Shown here: in pieces, positions 1 through 8,586 of the stretch | Position numbering within the stretch: the first letter of the stretch is position 1 | Layout: each line of letters begins with the position of its first letter | Source of the DNA: Alphaproteobacteria bacterium | GTDB taxonomy: Bacteria; Pseudomonadota; Alphaproteobacteria; SHVP01 | Direction of reading: 5' to 3' | Length of the DNA: 64,000 nucleotides | Assembly (NCBI GenBank): GCA_040216735.1 | Contig: JAVJOO010000002.1 | Span: 771,118-835,117 of the forward strand | The notes under the pieces: generated by a model | Databases searched by the model: none | What the model saw: the letters and a program-made list of their open reading frames with translations, nothing else | Told to the model about the DNA's origin: nothing | Made by a program: the position numbers and the translations under genes

Positions 1-1
1 C

Positions 2-283
2 CTTTTGTTCATGGAAGAGGGCATGCGCAAACTAGGGCCGGGCCCCTATTGGTTCGGCGCAGACCCGAGTCTTGTTGATTTCAGCTACTACCCGTTCTTC
101 GAGCGCTTTTGCAATGTCGAGCACTACCGCAACTATGCGATCCCCGCGGAATGCACACGTATCCGCGCCTGGATCGCAACCATGAAAGACCTGCCGATCG
201 TGCGCGAGATCGCCAATCCGCCCGAGTTCTATATTGAACGCGCAAAGGCCTATGCGGCACCGGACAAACAGGCGGCGGAATAG
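2..283 (+). CDS. Glutathione S-transferase, C-terminal part (cut by window edge)
   Basis: The frame is open from the left edge to a TAG at 281-283, so the N-terminal thioredoxin-like domain lies outside the window. What remains is about 93 residues of an all-helical GST C-terminal domain: a tryptophan/phenylalanine-rich stretch (PYWFGADPSLVDFSYYPF) matches the helix 5-6 region where GSTs carry the conserved Asp of the N-capping box, and it ends in a charged, Ala-rich tail. GSTs conjugate or reduce electrophiles with glutathione in the cytoplasm. The substrate cannot be read from this part. A hairpin terminator follows 19 nt after the stop, so this is the last gene of its transcript. Confidence 0.7.
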   Translation, partial: LLFMEEGMRKLGPGPYWFGADPSLVDFSYYPFFERFCNVEHYRNYAIPAECTRIRAWIATMKDLPIVREIANPPEFYIERAKAYAAPDKQAAE

Positions 284-301
284 CTGGCACCGACGCACGA
301 A

Positions 302-322
302 CGGCCCCGGTTTTTGGGGCCG
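302..322 (+). terminator. Hairpin terminator after the GST gene
   Basis: A perfect 7-bp inverted repeat CGGCCCC/GGGGCCG encloses the loop GGTTTTT. The stem is very GC-rich. Only a loose pyrimidine tract (CTCGCTTCTT) follows, so it is a plausible but not textbook intrinsic terminator. Confidence 0.5.
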
Positions 323-685
323 CTCGCTTCTTACGGAGAGGTAGGGATGGGGCCCCGGGGAGAATTGACCCGGCCGCGAAACCGATACCAGGTCTGGGGG
401 AACGCTAGCCTGATATCTGCGACCGGGTCAGGAGGGCCGACGCCTTGCAATATTGCGGTGCATTGGGGCGCTTGAAGGGCTGAATCTAGGCGATTTTGTG
501 ATTTCTCCGATTCCGGTGTTTCGCGCAATGCGCGGATATCGCAGCGTTGGCGTTGCCCCGGTCGACGCGACGGGCCTATCATTGCCGCAAGGGAGGGCCC
601 CAGTTGGGGTCGGCCACAGTCCGGGGGACACCGCGACGATGCGCCAATTGCCGACGAGATCTTTCACCGTCCAGGGCCACCGCTG
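323..685. other. Gene-free stretch of about 360 bases
   Basis: Between the GST terminator and the DUF2794 gene I find no convincing gene. Short open frames on both strands (for example 453-686 plus and 428-727 minus) have no recognisable domain, no good ribosome binding site and an arginine/proline-heavy composition typical of chance frames in high-GC DNA. No tRNA, repeat or clear sigma-70 promoter was seen. Confidence 0.5.
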
Positions 686-1036
686 ATGGCGGAGGTTTTG
701 CCGATCCAGCAAAGCGGCACGACCCAAAGCCGCGGACGTTTACCTCTCCCGATCTTTTTCGATCGCACCGAACTCAACCAAATCCTGTCCGTCTATAGCC
801 GCCGCGTCATTGCTGGCGAATGGTGCGACTACGCGCTCAACGACGGCCGCGACGAAGCGATGTTCGCGATCTACCGCAAGCGCTCTAGGGTCCCGGTCTT
901 CCGCGTCGTCAAGCGCCGCTCGGGCAAGGCGCGCTTCGCCGTCCTGGACTCCGGCGGGCAGGTCTTGCGGATGAGCCCGGACCTGACGACGGTGTTAGGC
1001 GTCTTGAAGAAAGCGCGCGGCCTGCGGTTGGTTTGA
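686..1036 (+). CDS. DUF2794 family protein
   Basis: This 116-residue protein looks like DUF2794, a small cytoplasmic family found in Alphaproteobacteria with no assigned function. The family core is visible from about residue 22: FFDRTELNQILSVYSRRVIAGEWCDY, followed by a beta-rich half (AMFAIYRKRS, PVFRVVKRR) and a C-terminal segment beginning LRMSPDL. There is no signal peptide or membrane segment. The start ATG at 686 has only a weak purine-rich site upstream. It stands alone between a gene-free stretch and the antiporter gene. Family assignment is from remembered consensus. Confidence 0.7.
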   Translation: MAEVLPIQQSGTTQSRGRLPLPIFFDRTELNQILSVYSRRVIAGEWCDYALNDGRDEAMFAIYRKRSRVPVFRVVKRRSGKARFAVLDSGGQVLRMSPDLTTVLGVLKKARGLRLV

Positions 1037-1112
1037 ACCGCCGCGTTGATCTGACGCAGCGGCAGCGCCGCCGCGATCGGTCATGCTCGGCACCTGCCGT
1101 CGGGTTCAAGCA

Positions 1113-2351
1113 ATGGAACTTTTTCTCCCCCTCTTCGTGATTTTGATCGTGGCCCGGCTCCTGGGCGAACTAAGCCTGCGCTTCGGTCAGGCGCAACTCC
1201 TGGGCGAGGTCGGCGCGGGCGTCCTCATCGCGCTCCTCACGCCGGTCCTTGCCCCGTACTTCCCCTTCCTGGGCGAGTTGGTCGATAGCGTCCCGGTCCA
1301 TCTCGTCGCCGAATTCGGCATTTTCTTTCTCCTGCTGTTGGTCGGTGTGGAGATGCAGCCGGGAGAGATGCGGCGCGCGTCGAAATCCTCGTTCCTCGTC
1401 GCCCTGGGTGGCGTGGCCGTACCGCTGGTTGCCGGGGTCGTCCTGGGCTACGCCTTCCTTCCCGACACTGCCGCGCGGCCAGCCCAGGCGTTCTTTATCG
1501 GCGTCGCACTCTCGATCACGGCGGTTGCGGTCGCCGCGCGGGTGTTGACCGACCTTGGCCTCATTCATCACCGGGTCGGGCGAACCGTCATCGCCGCCGC
1601 GGTGTACGACGACATCTTTGGGTTGGTCCTTCTGGCCATTCTTACAGGCGTCATCTCGACCGGCCATCTCCCGCCGGCGACCGAGTTGATCTGGCTATTG
1701 GCCAAGGTCGCTATCTTCTTCGCCGTGACCGTGGGGATTAGCCGGTTCCTCTACCCATGGGTCACCCGGGTGCTGGGCGCCGCGCAATCGCGCGCCGCGG
1801 CCTTTACGACGCTATTGGTCGTTGCCTTTGCCTTCGCGGTCTTTGCGGAATTAATGGGGATGCACTTCATCATGGGGGCCTTTGTCGCGGGATTGTTCTT
1901 CGAGCCCCGGCTTGTCGGCGATGTGGTTTACCACGACATCAAGGACGGCGTCGGCGTCTTCACCGCAGGCTTGCTCGCCCCGGTCTTCTTCGCGTCGATC
2001 GGACTACGTCTCGATCTCGCGGCGCTCTGGAGTGTGCCGGGTTTTCTAGCGATCCTGATCCTGACGGCGATCTTGGGCAAATTGATCGGGGCCGGCAGTG
2101 CCGCGCGGTTGTCGGGGTTAGGCGTTAGCGAATCGGCGGCCGTGGGCCTCGGCATGTCAGGTCGCGGCGCGGTCGATTTCATCGTCGCCAGTATCGCGCT
2201 CCAGGCCGGCCTGTTCGTTCAAGGGGCGCACGACCCCCATGTCGCGACGCTGTTTTCAGCGTTGGTCATCACCTCGATCGTCGCGACCGCGGTGACACCG
2301 CCTGTGCTCCGCAGCGTCGCACGCAAACTGCCGCGGACTGGCGGCGACTAG
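1113..2351 (+). CDS. Cation:proton antiporter (CPA2/Kef-type)
   Basis: This is a polytopic inner-membrane protein of about 412 residues, almost entirely hydrophobic, with about 12 membrane segments. The N-terminal FLPLFVILIVARLLGELSLR followed by GEVGAGVLIA is typical of the Na+/H+ exchanger domain of CPA2 proteins, which exchange K+ or Na+ for protons. Paired glycine/acid motifs (MGMHFIMGAFVAGLFFEP, GLGMSGRGAVDFIVAS) fit helices 5 and 10-12. There is no C-terminal RCK/TrkA-N domain, so it is shorter than KefB/KefC. I chose ATG 1113 (MELFLPL) over ATG 1083 because the extra ten residues are polar and unlike the family. The transported cation is unknown. Confidence 0.8.
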   Translation: MELFLPLFVILIVARLLGELSLRFGQAQLLGEVGAGVLIALLTPVLAPYFPFLGELVDSVPVHLVAEFGIFFLLLLVGVEMQPGEMRRASKSSFLVALGGVAVPLVAGVVLGYAFLPDTAARPAQAFFIGVALSITAVAVAARVLTDLGLIHHRVGRTVIAAAVYDDIFGLVLLAILTGVISTGHLPPATELIWLLAKVAIFFAVTVGISRFLYPWVTRVLGAAQSRAAAFTTLLVVAFAFAVFAELMGMHFIMGAFVAGLFFEPRLVGDVVYHDIKDGVGVFTAGLLAPVFFASIGLRLDLAALWSVPGFLAILILTAILGKLIGAGSAARLSGLGVSESAAVGLGMSGRGAVDFIVASIALQAGLFVQGAHDPHVATLFSALVITSIVATAVTPPVLRSVARKLPRTGGD

Positions 2352-2359
2352 GCAAAAAG

Positions 2360-2386
2360 AAAGCCCGGCGCGATGGCCGGGCTTTT
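2360..2386. terminator. Bidirectional terminator between convergent genes
   Basis: The perfect repeat AAAGCCCGGC / GCCGGGCTTT (2360-2369 and 2376-2385) with a 6-nt loop is flanked by an A-run on the left and a T-run on the right. It can therefore stop transcription of the antiporter gene (plus) and of the Bax inhibitor-1 family gene (minus), whose stop codons flank it. Confidence 0.85.
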
Positions 2387-2409
2387 CCGAACGGTGTCTG
2401 GGTCGCCGG

Positions 2410-3141
2410 CTATTCGCGGTTGCCCAGTAAGTGCATCAGCATGATGAACAGATTGAGGAAGTTGAGGTACAGGTTGAGCGCACCCATGATCGTCGACTTG
2501 GCCATCAACTCGCCATTCTGACTGACGGCATCGTAGGTGTTCTTGATCCGCTGGGTGTCGTAGGCGGTCAATCCGGTAAACACCAGCACGCCGATCACCG
2601 AAATCACGAACTGCATCATCGTGCTGCCGATGAACATGTTGACGACGCTGGCGATGATGATGCCGATCAGCCCCATGAACAGGAACGAGCCGAATTTGGT
2701 CAGATCGCGCTTCGTTGTGTAGCCGAACAGACTCATCGCCCCGAACAACCCGGCGGTGATGAAGAACACGCGCGCGACGCTTTCACCGGTAAACGTCATG
2801 AAGATGTTGGAAAGCGATACGCCGAACACCACGGTTACCGCCCAGAACAAGAGCTGGAGGGTCGAGGACTTCATCCGGTTGATGCCAAAGCTCATGGCCA
2901 GAATGAAGATCAGCGGCGAAATGACGGCGACCCACCCCAACAAAGTCGGGCCGGCGATTCCGTCCTGGACCCGGTAGAAAACGTCCCGCAGAGCGGTATT
3001 GGCCACGATCCAGGCGGTGATGCCCGTAACCGCCGTGCCGACGGCCATGTAGTTGTAGACCCGCAGCATGTAGGCGCGCAGGCCCTCGTCGATGGCGGCG
3101 GTCTGCGTAGTCGCGCCGAGACGAATGTTGGATTCAGCCAT
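2410..3141 (-). CDS. Bax inhibitor-1/YccA family membrane protein
   Basis: A 243-residue protein with about seven membrane segments and the family layout: short polar N-terminus, then LRAYMLRVYNYMAVG, a run of hydrophobic helices including FILAMSFGINRM and TAGLFGAMSLFGYTTKRDL, and the C-terminal TAYDTQRIKNTYD region followed by NLYLNFLNLFIMLM. Bacterial members (YccA, YbhL, YetJ) are inner-membrane proteins; YccA binds FtsH and YetJ is a pH-gated Ca2+ leak channel. I chose ATG 3141 (MAESNIR) because a GGGGAAA site precedes it; an upstream in-frame ATG at 3183 would add 14 polar residues. A plausible promoter lies at 3184-3213 and the terminator at 2360-2386 ends the unit. Confidence 0.85.
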   Translation of the reverse strand: MAESNIRLGATTQTAAIDEGLRAYMLRVYNYMAVGTAVTGITAWIVANTALRDVFYRVQDGIAGPTLLGWVAVISPLIFILAMSFGINRMKSSTLQLLFWAVTVVFGVSLSNIFMTFTGESVARVFFITAGLFGAMSLFGYTTKRDLTKFGSFLFMGLIGIIIASVVNMFIGSTMMQFVISVIGVLVFTGLTAYDTQRIKNTYDAVSQNGELMAKSTIMGALNLYLNFLNLFIMLMHLLGNRE

Positions 3142-3183
3142 AAGTTTCCCCGGATTCGAGTGGGTTGTGCGAATTGGTCGCAT

Positions 3184-3213
3184 TTAATATGGCAGGCGCA
3201 GGCGTGTTTTCAA
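3184..3213 (-). promoter_or_regulatory. Candidate sigma-70 promoter of the BI-1 family gene
   Basis: Read on the minus strand, TTGAAA (3208-3213) and TATTAA (3184-3189) are separated by 18 nt. Transcription would begin about 35 nt upstream of the ATG at 3141. Found by eye only. Confidence 0.4.
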
Positions 3214-3263
3214 GGCAAACCGGCGTTCTTAGCCAGCATCTAACGAAAATATTATTCCCGGCG

Positions 3264-5801
3264 CTATTCGGTCCGCAGCACTGGCGCCGGGCGCTGCGAC
3301 AGGGCAAACCACGTCCCGGCGTATCCCAGGGCGGTGACGATGGCGATCCCTGCCAGCGCCGTGCCGCCGGTCGCGCCCGGCAGGAACAGCCAGTCCGCCT
3401 GCATGACTTGGGTGATGACCAGCCATGCCGCCAACGTTCCCAATAGGGTCGCGACGGTAGCGGTGATGGCGCCCAGGATCAGGAACTCCACGACATAGGC
3501 TTTCAGCACGTCGCGCCTGGTCGCGCCCAGAACCTTGAGGATAACCGCATCGTAGACCCGGCGGCGATGACCCGCGGCCACGGCGCCGACCAGGACCAGA
3601 ATGCCCGCAACGATCGTGATCGCGGCCGTGCCGTTGGCGGCGGTGGCGATCCGGCCAAGCAACGCCGAGGCGGTCTCGATCACGTCGCGGACCCGCACCG
3701 TGGAGACGTTGGGAAAGGCGGCTGTGACCCGCGCATAGGCGGCGTCTTCTTGGGCCGGTTCGAACGCCGCCGTCGCCAGGTGGGTTTGCGGCGCGGCTTC
3801 TAGGGTGCCCGGTGCAAAGATGACGATGTAGTTGATGCCGAAGTCCGACCAGTCGATCTCCCGGGTCGAGGCGATCTCCGCAGTGATGTCGCGCCCCAGG
3901 ATATTGAACGTCAAGGTATCGCCGATCTTCAACCCGAGTCCGCGAACGATGTCGCTCTCCACCGAAACTCGCGGCGGCCCGGCGTAATCGCGCGGCCACC
4001 AAGCGCCGTCGACGATCTGCGCCCGGGGCGGCGGATCGGCCGCATAGGTCGCACCCAACTCGGCCCGCTTGACCCACCCCATCTCAGCCGGGAGGTCGGC
4101 AGCGTCGAGGGACGTGCCGTTGATCCGGACCAACCGGGTGCGCAGGTTGGGGACGCGCTCCATGTCGACAAAACCGGGCGTCTCGCGGACCGCCGCCTCG
4201 AAGGCATCGGCTTGTTGCGATTGGATATCGATGAAAAAGAACGACGGTGCGACCGCCGGGATTCGGCTGTCGACCTGTTGGGCGATGTTGCCTTGGACCA
4301 GCGCCGTGGTCACCAGGACGGTCAGCCCGACCCCCAGCGCCACGACAATACTCGCGGTCGGTGCGCCGGGCCGCACAATGTTGGCCAGCGCAAGACGCAA
4401 TGTTGCGGTGCGGGCGCGGGGCAATCGCCGGACCAGCGCGACGATCCCGGTCGCCGCGAGGCGAAACCCAACCAGCGCGATTGCGATGCCGAGAACCATC
4501 CAACGGGCGATATTCGGCTGGCCTGTGCCGAACACCGCAAGCACGCCGAGTCCGATCGCGGCGAGTCCGGTCAAAGCGACGTAGCCGGCGCGGGGCCAGC
4601 GGCGCGCGGCGCTCACGGTGTCGCGGAACAGCGCCGCCGGCGCGATATCGCGGGCCTGAGCCAGCGGCCAAACCGAAAAGGCCAGCGCGGTCAGGACGCC
4701 AAATCCCGCCGCGAGACCGAGCGCCGCCGGATAGATCCCGGGCGCGGTCGGCACCGGCAGGGCGTCAGCAAAAAGCGCCAGTCCGACGAACGGCGACAAC
4801 ACGCCGAGGGCCAGACCGATCGCAATGCCCAGCGCCGACAACAGACCGACCTGGATCATGTACGTCAGAAAAATCAAATTGCCGCGCGCGCCGAGACATT
4901 TGAGCGTGGCTATCGTTGCGGTCTTGCCGCCAAGATACGCTTGTACCGCAATCCCAACGCCGATCCCGCCCACGGTGAGGGCGGTGACACCGGCCAGGGT
5001 CAGGAAAACTGCAAGGCGATCGACAAAGCGGCGGATCGACGGTTGGGCATCGGTCGCGTTGCGCACCCGCCATAGCGCGTCAGGGAAGGCGGCGTTGAGC
5101 GATTCGGTGAAGGCGCGGTAGTCGGTCCCCGGTGCCACGCTAACCCGGTGTTTGAAGCGCACCAGACTACCTTCGCGCTGCAAGCCGGCGGCCGCGTATC
5201 CGGGGTCGTTCATCATGACGCGCGGCCCCAAACTGAACGCATTGGCGACACGGTCGGGTTCGTCGGCGATCACGGCGCGCAACTCGTAGATAGCATCGCC
5301 GATGGCGATTCGCGCGCCGAGGTCGACTCCGATTCGGCTCAGCAACTCCGGCTCGGCGACGATGCCAAAGACGCCGTCGCGCGCAGCTAGTGCGCTGTCG
5401 AGATCGCCGCCGCCGACCAACGTAATGGCGCCGTAGAGTGGATAAGGGCCCGAGATCGCCTTGAGTTCGACAATGGTGCGCTGTGCGGCCTCGCCCGTGC
5501 CGCGCGCCATGGCGCGCATCTCGCGCGACAGCGACACCGCGACCGTATTGTCGGCCAACCACTGGACGGCTTCGGGAGGAATATCCTGGGCGGTCTGGCT
5601 GATCTCAAGATCGCCGCCGAGGATGGCACGGGCGTTCTGCTCTAAACCGTCGACGATGCTTGCCGACAGCGATCCCACAGCGGCGATGGCGAAGACCCCA
5701 AGGGCGAGACAGGCTAGGAAAACGCGGAAGCCCCGCAGGCCGTTACGGGTTTCGCGCAGCGCTAGGCGCGCTGCAAGGACGACGTCGCGGCCGATTGCCA
5801 T
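3264..5801 (-). CDS. ABC exporter permease, FtsX/YbbP type
   Basis: An 845-residue permease with one N-terminal membrane segment (LALGVFAIAAVGSLSASI), a large extracytoplasmic domain, and two FtsX-like membrane blocks: around residues 260-400 (FLTLAGVTALTVGGIGVGIA, ATLKCLGARGNLIFLTYMIQ) and the C-terminal 150 residues (VGAVAAGHRRRVYDAVILK, LKVLGATRRDVLKAYVVEF). The K-LGA coupling motif occurs in both, as expected for YbbP-like type VII exporters. Its start lies 3 nt after the stop of the ATPase gene upstream, so the two form one transporter. With a divergent TesA-like esterase next door this repeats the ybbA-ybbP/tesA grouping known from many proteobacteria. The substrate is unknown; lipid or lipoprotein extraction is possible. 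Confidence 0.88.
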   Translation of the reverse strand: MAIGRDVVLAARLALRETRNGLRGFRVFLACLALGVFAIAAVGSLSASIVDGLEQNARAILGGDLEISQTAQDIPPEAVQWLADNTVAVSLSREMRAMARGTGEAAQRTIVELKAISGPYPLYGAITLVGGGDLDSALAARDGVFGIVAEPELLSRIGVDLGARIAIGDAIYELRAVIADEPDRVANAFSLGPRVMMNDPGYAAAGLQREGSLVRFKHRVSVAPGTDYRAFTESLNAAFPDALWRVRNATDAQPSIRRFVDRLAVFLTLAGVTALTVGGIGVGIAVQAYLGGKTATIATLKCLGARGNLIFLTYMIQVGLLSALGIAIGLALGVLSPFVGLALFADALPVPTAPGIYPAALGLAAGFGVLTALAFSVWPLAQARDIAPAALFRDTVSAARRWPRAGYVALTGLAAIGLGVLAVFGTGQPNIARWMVLGIAIALVGFRLAATGIVALVRRLPRARTATLRLALANIVRPGAPTASIVVALGVGLTVLVTTALVQGNIAQQVDSRIPAVAPSFFFIDIQSQQADAFEAAVRETPGFVDMERVPNLRTRLVRINGTSLDAADLPAEMGWVKRAELGATYAADPPPRAQIVDGAWWPRDYAGPPRVSVESDIVRGLGLKIGDTLTFNILGRDITAEIASTREIDWSDFGINYIVIFAPGTLEAAPQTHLATAAFEPAQEDAAYARVTAAFPNVSTVRVRDVIETASALLGRIATAANGTAAITIVAGILVLVGAVAAGHRRRVYDAVILKVLGATRRDVLKAYVVEFLILGAITATVATLLGTLAAWLVITQVMQADWLFLPGATGGTALAGIAIVTALGYAGTWFALSQRPAPVLRTE

Positions 5802-5804
5802 GGC

Positions 5805-6530
5805 TTACTGGGCCGCCAGCGCGGCCGGTTGCGGCATCAGGAGCCCATCGGCCATCCGCAGGACGCGGTCGCAGCGGGACGCAAGGCGTTCCTCGTGGGT
5901 GATCAGCAGCAGCGCCGTGTTGCGCCCGGCGCGAATCGCGAATAGCGAGTCGATGATGGCGCGGCCGGTCTCCCCGTCGAGATTCCCGGTCGGTTCGTCC
6001 GCGAGGATCAAGTCGGGTTCGCCGACGAACGCACGCGCGAGGGCGACGCGCTGCTGTTCGCCGCCGGACAGTTGTGCCGGGTAGTGCTCGGTACGGCTGC
6101 CGAGCCCGACCGCGTCGAGCGCGTCTTTCGCCCGGGCGAAGGCGTCGCGCGCGCCGGCTAGCTCCAGCGGCATGGCGACGTTTTCCAATGCCGTCATGGT
6201 CGGAATCAAGTGGAAGGACTGGAACACAATCCCCACATGTTCCCGGCGAACCAAAGCGAGCCCATCCTCGTCAAGCGCGGTGAAGTCGTGCCCGGCGACC
6301 GTTACCTCTCCCCCCGTCGGTTTCTCCAGGCCCGCGATGATCGACATCATGGACGACTTGCCCGACCCCGACGGACCGACGATGCCGACCGCTTCGCCGG
6401 CATGCAGCGTGAAGTCCACGCCGCGTAGAATCTCTACCGGCCCCGCGGCGCTGCTCAACGTCAATGTGACGTTGCGCAATCGGACGAGGTCTTTACGGGG
6501 TAGATCGGGGGTGGCAGGGTCGGCGTTCAT
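5805..6530 (-). CDS. ABC transporter ATP-binding protein (LolD/YbbA type)
   Basis: A 241-residue nucleotide-binding subunit. Walker A GPSGSGKSS, the Q-loop region GIVFQSFHLIP, signature LSGGEQQRVALAR, Walker B LILADEPTGNLD and the switch histidine in LLLITHEE are all intact, and the sequence resembles the MacB/LolD/YbbA class that pairs with FtsX-type permeases. I chose ATG 6530 (MNADPATPD); the frame is open further upstream but that part overlaps the divergent esterase gene and has no domain. It is transcribed ahead of the permease at 3264-5801 with a 3-nt gap. Confidence 0.9.
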   Translation of the reverse strand: MNADPATPDLPRKDLVRLRNVTLTLSSAAGPVEILRGVDFTLHAGEAVGIVGPSGSGKSSMMSIIAGLEKPTGGEVTVAGHDFTALDEDGLALVRREHVGIVFQSFHLIPTMTALENVAMPLELAGARDAFARAKDALDAVGLGSRTEHYPAQLSGGEQQRVALARAFVGEPDLILADEPTGNLDGETGRAIIDSLFAIRAGRNTALLLITHEERLASRCDRVLRMADGLLMPQPAALAAQ

Positions 6531-6590
6531 GACAGTGCCGCTTTCTTGCCGTGGGGCAACGAGGAAAAACAAACGCCGCGGGGATGCGGC

Positions 6591-7265
6591 GTGAGCATTG
6601 AATATCGGTCTATTCGCCGCCTTTTCAACCGTCTTGGCGCGGTTCTCGCGGTCACATTGGTGTTGGTCCTGGGCGGAGGGCTCGCCGCCAAGGCGGGGCA
6701 AACCGTCATCACGGTTCTGGGCGACAGCCTCGTTGCCGGATTTGGTCTGTCGTCGGACCAGGCATTTCCCGCCCGGCTGGAAGCCGCGCTCCGCGCCGAA
6801 GGCGCCGATGTCCGGGTGATCAACGCCGGGGTGTCGGGCGATACCTCCGCCGGTGGACTGGCACGGCTCGACTGGCTGCTGGGCGACAATCCCGACATCG
6901 TCGTCGTCGAACTCGGCAGCAACGATTCCCTTCGCGGTCTGGAACCGGCGGCGACCTTCGCCAATTTGGATGGGATCGTGACACGCCTGCGGGATCGCAA
7001 CATAACCGTCATGATTGCCGGTATGATGGCACCACGAAACTTGGGGCGTGAATACGTGGCCGAATTCGACGCGATCTATCCGCGCCTCGCCGAAAAACAC
7101 GACGTCATGCTGTATCCGTTCTTTCTCGACGGCGTCGCCCTTAATCCGTCGCTCAATCAAAACGACCTCATCCACCCCAACGAAGAAGGCGTCGAGATCA
7201 TCGTGCGTCGCATTCTTCCCGCGGTGCGCGACCTCATCGGTCGTCACCGCGCCACGTCGAACTAA
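6591..7265 (+). CDS. TesA-like GDSL arylesterase/lysophospholipase
   Basis: A secreted or periplasmic SGNH hydrolase of about 224 residues. An N-terminal hydrophobic segment (AVLAVTLVLVLGGGLAAKA) should act as signal peptide. The SGNH blocks are all present: GDSLVAGFGLS (catalytic Ser, block I), NAGVSGDTSAGG (block II), ELGSND (block III) and the C-terminal DLIHPNEEG (Asp/His, block V). Such enzymes hydrolyse thioesters, lysophospholipids and short esters. GTG 6591 is preferred; TTG 6546 is an alternative start and would add 15 residues before the signal. It is divergent from the ABC exporter genes and is followed 13 nt later by the phosphodiesterase gene. Confidence 0.88.
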   Translation: MSIEYRSIRRLFNRLGAVLAVTLVLVLGGGLAAKAGQTVITVLGDSLVAGFGLSSDQAFPARLEAALRAEGADVRVINAGVSGDTSAGGLARLDWLLGDNPDIVVVELGSNDSLRGLEPAATFANLDGIVTRLRDRNITVMIAGMMAPRNLGREYVAEFDAIYPRLAEKHDVMLYPFFLDGVALNPSLNQNDLIHPNEEGVEIIVRRILPAVRDLIGRHRATSN

Positions 7266-7278
7266 CGGTGTTGTCGCC

Positions 7279-7818
7279 ATGTACAGATTGTTCGCCGGAC
7301 TCCCTGTCCCGGAACCGGTTGTTCAGCAACTCGTCAGCCTGAGCGGTGGAGTTCCCGGCGCCCGGTGGCAGCGGCCCGATCAAATCCACCTGACGCTGCG
7401 GTTCATCGGCGATGTCGACGGCGGCGTGTTCGACGACGCCCGCTACGCCTTGGCGCGGGTCGGCGGCACCACGTTCGACCTCCAGCTCAACGGCGTCGGC
7501 CATTTTGGCGTGGGGCGCCGCGCCCATGCCCTGTGGGCGGACGTGGTCGGAAATCCCGCGTTGATGGCGCTCCAAGCGCGCGTCGAATCCGCGCTGGTCC
7601 GCGCCGGGCTCGCGCCCGAACCGCGCAAGTTCAAGCCCCATGTCACGGTGGCCCGCCTCAAGAGCCCGGACATGGAGCGCCTCGGCAGTTTCCTCGCCCA
7701 CAACGCGCTGTTTCGCACCGAACCCTTCCCTATCGATGCCTTCCACCTATATTCCAGTCATCTGGCGCATAGCGGCGCGATCTACCGGATCGAGGAGACC
7801 TATGAGCTCTCGGAATAA
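7279..7818 (+). CDS. thpR: RNA 2',3'-cyclic phosphodiesterase (LigT/ThpR family)
   Basis: A 179-residue cytoplasmic 2H phosphoesterase. Both catalytic HxTx motifs are visible, HLTLRF near residue 40 and HVTVAR near residue 122, and the N-terminus MYRLFAGLPVP matches the family opening R-LF-A-. Members open 2',3'-cyclic phosphates on RNA to 2'-phosphates and can seal tRNA halves in vitro. The start ATG at 7279 is 13 nt after the esterase stop, so the two genes may be cotranscribed, and a small cysteine protein gene follows after 6 nt. Confidence 0.88.
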   Translation: MYRLFAGLPVPEPVVQQLVSLSGGVPGARWQRPDQIHLTLRFIGDVDGGVFDDARYALARVGGTTFDLQLNGVGHFGVGRRAHALWADVVGNPALMALQARVESALVRAGLAPEPRKFKPHVTVARLKSPDMERLGSFLAHNALFRTEPFPIDAFHLYSSHLAHSGAIYRIEETYELSE

Positions 7819-7824
7819 GGCCCC

Positions 7825-8094
7825 GTGACCGATTCAGGCGACGCTCTCGACGACATCCGGCTGCCGCTGTCGCAGCGCCTGACGCGGTGGCTCGAAGTCC
7901 GTATGGGCTACGAGTTCCTGTGCCACAGTTGCAACAGCGCCACGCGACTGGGCGTTGCCCCGGGCCGCTCCGGTTGCCTCGGTCAATGCAAGTTGACTAA
8001 CAAACAGCGCGCCGCCGAGTATCGCAAAGGCTCGGACGCCTATACGCCGCGGATCAAAAATCGTTTCGTCCTCGGCGGCGGAGCGATGGATTAG
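7825..8094 (+). CDS. Small four-cysteine protein of unknown function
   Basis: An 89-residue protein starting at GTG 7825, six nt after the phosphodiesterase stop. I do not recognise a family. It has a basic N-terminal half (RLPLSQRLTRWLEVRMGYE), then Cys33-x2-Cys36 and Cys51-x3-Cys55, spaced like a small zinc or iron-sulfur site, and a basic C-terminal tail (KNRFVLGGG). No membrane segment or signal peptide is seen. Tight spacing behind thpR and the regular cysteine pattern argue it is real; the GTG start and small size leave doubt. It converges on the phosphatase gene with a 10-nt gap. Confidence 0.55.
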   Translation: MTDSGDALDDIRLPLSQRLTRWLEVRMGYEFLCHSCNSATRLGVAPGRSGCLGQCKLTNKQRAAEYRKGSDAYTPRIKNRFVLGGGAMD

Positions 8095-8104
8095 GGCGCG
8101 AGCC

Positions 8105-8578
8105 TTAGAGGTCGTGGGTCCGGATGTAGCCCAACAGCCCGGTCGCGGCACCGTGCACCAGTTCATAGACTCGGTCGAACCCGTCTGGCCCGCCGTAGTA
8201 GGGGTCCGGCACGTCGGTCGTATGGGCGTCCGCGGCATAGTCGAGAAAGAGCTGTAGGCGCGCCGGAGTCGTTGCGGGCGCGATCCGGGTTAGGTCCCGC
8301 AGATTGCTCGAGTCCATCGCCAGCATGTAGTCGAAATCGTTAAAGTCTACCGCCGCGACCTGCCGGGCACGCTGCCGCGCAATATCGATGCCGCGCCGCG
8401 CCGCCGTCGCCTGGGCGCGCGGATCGGGCGGTTGCCCGACATGCCAATTGCCTGTACCGGCCGAGTCCGCGCCGATCTGCGCCGCGAGACCGGCTTCGTC
8501 GACAAGGCGCCGGAACACCCCTTCCGCCAATGGTGAACGGCAAATGTTTCCCAAACAGACGAAGAGAACGCGGACCAT
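8105..8578 (-). CDS. Low-molecular-weight protein tyrosine phosphatase
   Basis: A 157-residue cytoplasmic phosphatase with the P-loop VCLGNICRSPLAEG near the N-terminus (Cys-x5-Arg, here CLGNICR) and the C-terminal acid loop VPDPYYGG that carries the catalytic Asp. Length and layout are normal for the family, which dephosphorylates protein tyrosines and, in the related ArsC class, reduces arsenate; no arsenical genes are nearby. It reads in the same direction as, and lies 8 nt beyond, the universal stress protein gene, so it may belong to the lon-like/usp transcript. Confidence 0.9.
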   Translation of the reverse strand: MVRVLFVCLGNICRSPLAEGVFRRLVDEAGLAAQIGADSAGTGNWHVGQPPDPRAQATAARRGIDIARQRARQVAAVDFNDFDYMLAMDSSNLRDLTRIAPATTPARLQLFLDYAADAHTTDVPDPYYGGPDGFDRVYELVHGAATGLLGYIRTHDL

Positions 8579-8586
8579 CCAGCCCG

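Noticed and set aside
453-798. Short open frames near 0.5-0.8 kb.
   Set aside because: No ribosome site, no domain, and biased composition; judged to be chance frames.
6531-7280. Upstream open frame continuing the ABC ATPase gene.
   Set aside because: It is antisense to the esterase gene and has no domain; the ATPase is complete from 6530.
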